Assembly (NCBI GenBank): GCA_009760885.1
Contig: CM019716.1
Location: 12,787,702-12,851,701, forward strand
Direction: 5' to 3'
Origin: Achatina immaculata
Lineage: Eukaryota; Mollusca; Gastropoda; Stylommatophora; Achatinidae
Length of the DNA stretch: 64,000 nt
Part shown: piece by piece, positions 63,163 to 64,000 of the stretch
Position numbering within the stretch: the stretch's first letter is position 1
Layout: the number at the start of each line of letters is the position of its first letter
Translations under genes and position numbers: made by a program
Notes under the pieces: model-generated
The model's database searches: none
What the model saw: only the letters and a program-made list of their open reading frames with translations
Told to the model about the DNA's origin: nothing

Positions 63163-63186
63163 TATTATTATTATTATTATTATTAT

Positions 63187-63219
<33 letters not shown>

Positions 63220-63329
63220 AAGACATAGTAGTAGTGATTGAAAAAGAAAACAAAATAGCAACAGCAGCAGCAGTAGTAGTAGTAGTAGAAGAAGAAGTAC
63301 TAGTAGCAGTAGTAGTAGTAGTAGTAGTA

Positions 63330-63376
<47 letters not shown>

Positions 63377-63612
63377 ATTAAAAAAGAAGACAAAATAACA
63401 ACAGCAGCAGCAGTACTACTAGTAATAGTAGTAATAGTAGTAGTAGTAGTAGTAATAGTAGTAGTAGTAGTAGTAGTAGAAAAAGAAGTAGTAGTAGTGA
63501 TAGAAAAAGAAGAAAAAGATAACAGCAGCAGCAACAGTAGTAATAGTAGTAGTAGTAGTAGTAGTAATAGTAGTAGTAGTAGTAATAGCAGTAGTAGTAG
63601 TAGTACTCGTGT
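63163..63612. repeat. (AGT)n/(ATT)n trinucleotide block, about 450 bp
   Basis: AGTAGTAGTAGT runs are interrupted by GAAAAAGAAGACAAAATAAC and ACAGCAGCAGCAGTAGTAGT words that recur two or three times, showing multi-unit duplication. All long frames (poly-Leu, Thr, Ser) are artefacts. Confidence 0.95.
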
Positions 63613-64000
63613 CATCATCAACAACTGATTTCTCTGGTGGAAACATATAAAAGAAAATAACGTGTTGGGGGCAGGCACCACAATTAGACAAATTAACTTT
63701 AAGCTCCTGCTTGCCTTTTGTAAAATCTTGCAAGACTTTTCTGAAGCAAGCAAATGCTGTGGAAGATGTGGAGCATTACCTTGTAGAACAGCTTCTCTCA
63801 TGACTGATTTTTTTTCCAAGTATTTGCATGACTGGCCAGGTAGCATGCGATGTCCCAGTTCTAAAGTCTAAAATTATCGCTCCTGCGCCTGCCGTCTTCA
63901 GTTCTGGCTTTGTTTTCATGTTTAAAATGACGCTGCACTCTTTTCTTCATTACTTGCAATTACTTGCTCGACATCCTAACAAACAGGGTCTCTGTCAGCT
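63613..64000. other. Unassigned sequence to the window edge
   Basis: Mixed-composition frames on both strands (for example KYLEKKSVMREAVLQGN on the minus strand) were not recognised. Confidence 0.35.

Noticed and set aside
63151..63846. 231-codon minus-strand frame
   Set aside because: Mostly poly-Leu/Thr from the AGT block. Only about 60 residues at the start have mixed composition and they match nothing recognised.

Overview
This is a 64 kb stretch of animal nuclear DNA with no recognisable intact host gene. It holds many decayed non-LTR retrotransposon (LINE) pieces, tRNA-headed SINE copies, hAT-like DNA-transposon remnants, more than a dozen minisatellite arrays and very long microsatellites. 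The LINE and SINE repertoire resembles that of molluscs, most likely a gastropod. That placement rests on remembered family resemblance and is tentative. Nothing prokaryotic is present: there are no operons, ribosome binding sites or dense coding.

Working family names used here. Jockey: RT plus RNase H plus a CPCG tail, with (GAA)n tails. Fam A: 'WTYVGHxMRRN' C-terminus, 3' tail ATATAAGAT. Fam B: 'RWRWLGHVLR' C-terminus, (GA)n tail. Fam C: ends 'NREAYRSAVREAKF', (ATGA)n or (GACT)n tail. Fam D: 'TWRREIMTVLRDKG', (GAT)n tail. Fam E: 'EMWFIRRMLRIPW', (GAT)n or (TTGA)n tail. Fam F: a CR1/L2/Jockey-like RT, TCTG/TCTA tail. Fam G: 'KTKYFGHIKK', (GAT)n tail. 'AAG repeat' is a dispersed element of about 330-450 bp ending in (AAG)n, with seven copies in the window.

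Layout. 0.6-3.5 kb: a nearly complete but broken Jockey RT/RNase H. 3.9-8 kb: AAG repeat, Fam G, a SINE-derived minisatellite, Fam A and Fam B, the last two with clean target-site duplications (TSDs). 8-12 kb: mostly unique sequence. 12-14 kb: GC-richer tandem units and a SINE. 14-20.5 kb: a nested LINE pile (Fam A inside Fam D, Fam A inside Fam F, a solo Fam A). 21-25 kb: huge GA, ACT and CTCG simple repeats, a minisatellite and SINEs. 26.9-33.6 kb: Fam C, Fam B, minisatellites, and Jockey carrying a Fam D insertion. 34-42 kb: SINEs, AAG repeat with 5' tandem expansion, unique DNA. 42.7-46.4 kb: two AAG repeats, each interrupted by a LINE, with large arrays. 46.6-49.3 kb: an inverted pair of an unknown repeat around a 58-bp-stem hairpin, and a hAT-type element carrying a Fam C insertion. 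50-56 kb: minisatellites and a Jockey tail. 56-58 kb: two Fam E tails, a SINE, Fam A. 58-64 kb: candidate conserved noncoding DNA, a Fam C insertion into a tandem array, Fam F between ATCT microsatellites, and more simple repeats.

How the parts relate: most microsatellites lie directly at LINE or SINE 3' tails, and several minisatellites are amplified internal pieces of those elements. Retrotransposition therefore seems to have supplied much of the simple-sequence DNA. The most distinctive objects are the hairpin at 47710-47855, the internally deleted Fam A copy at 42902-43352 with a YY1/CRE/ETS-like cluster at its inferred 5' end, and seven nested insertions that give relative ages.
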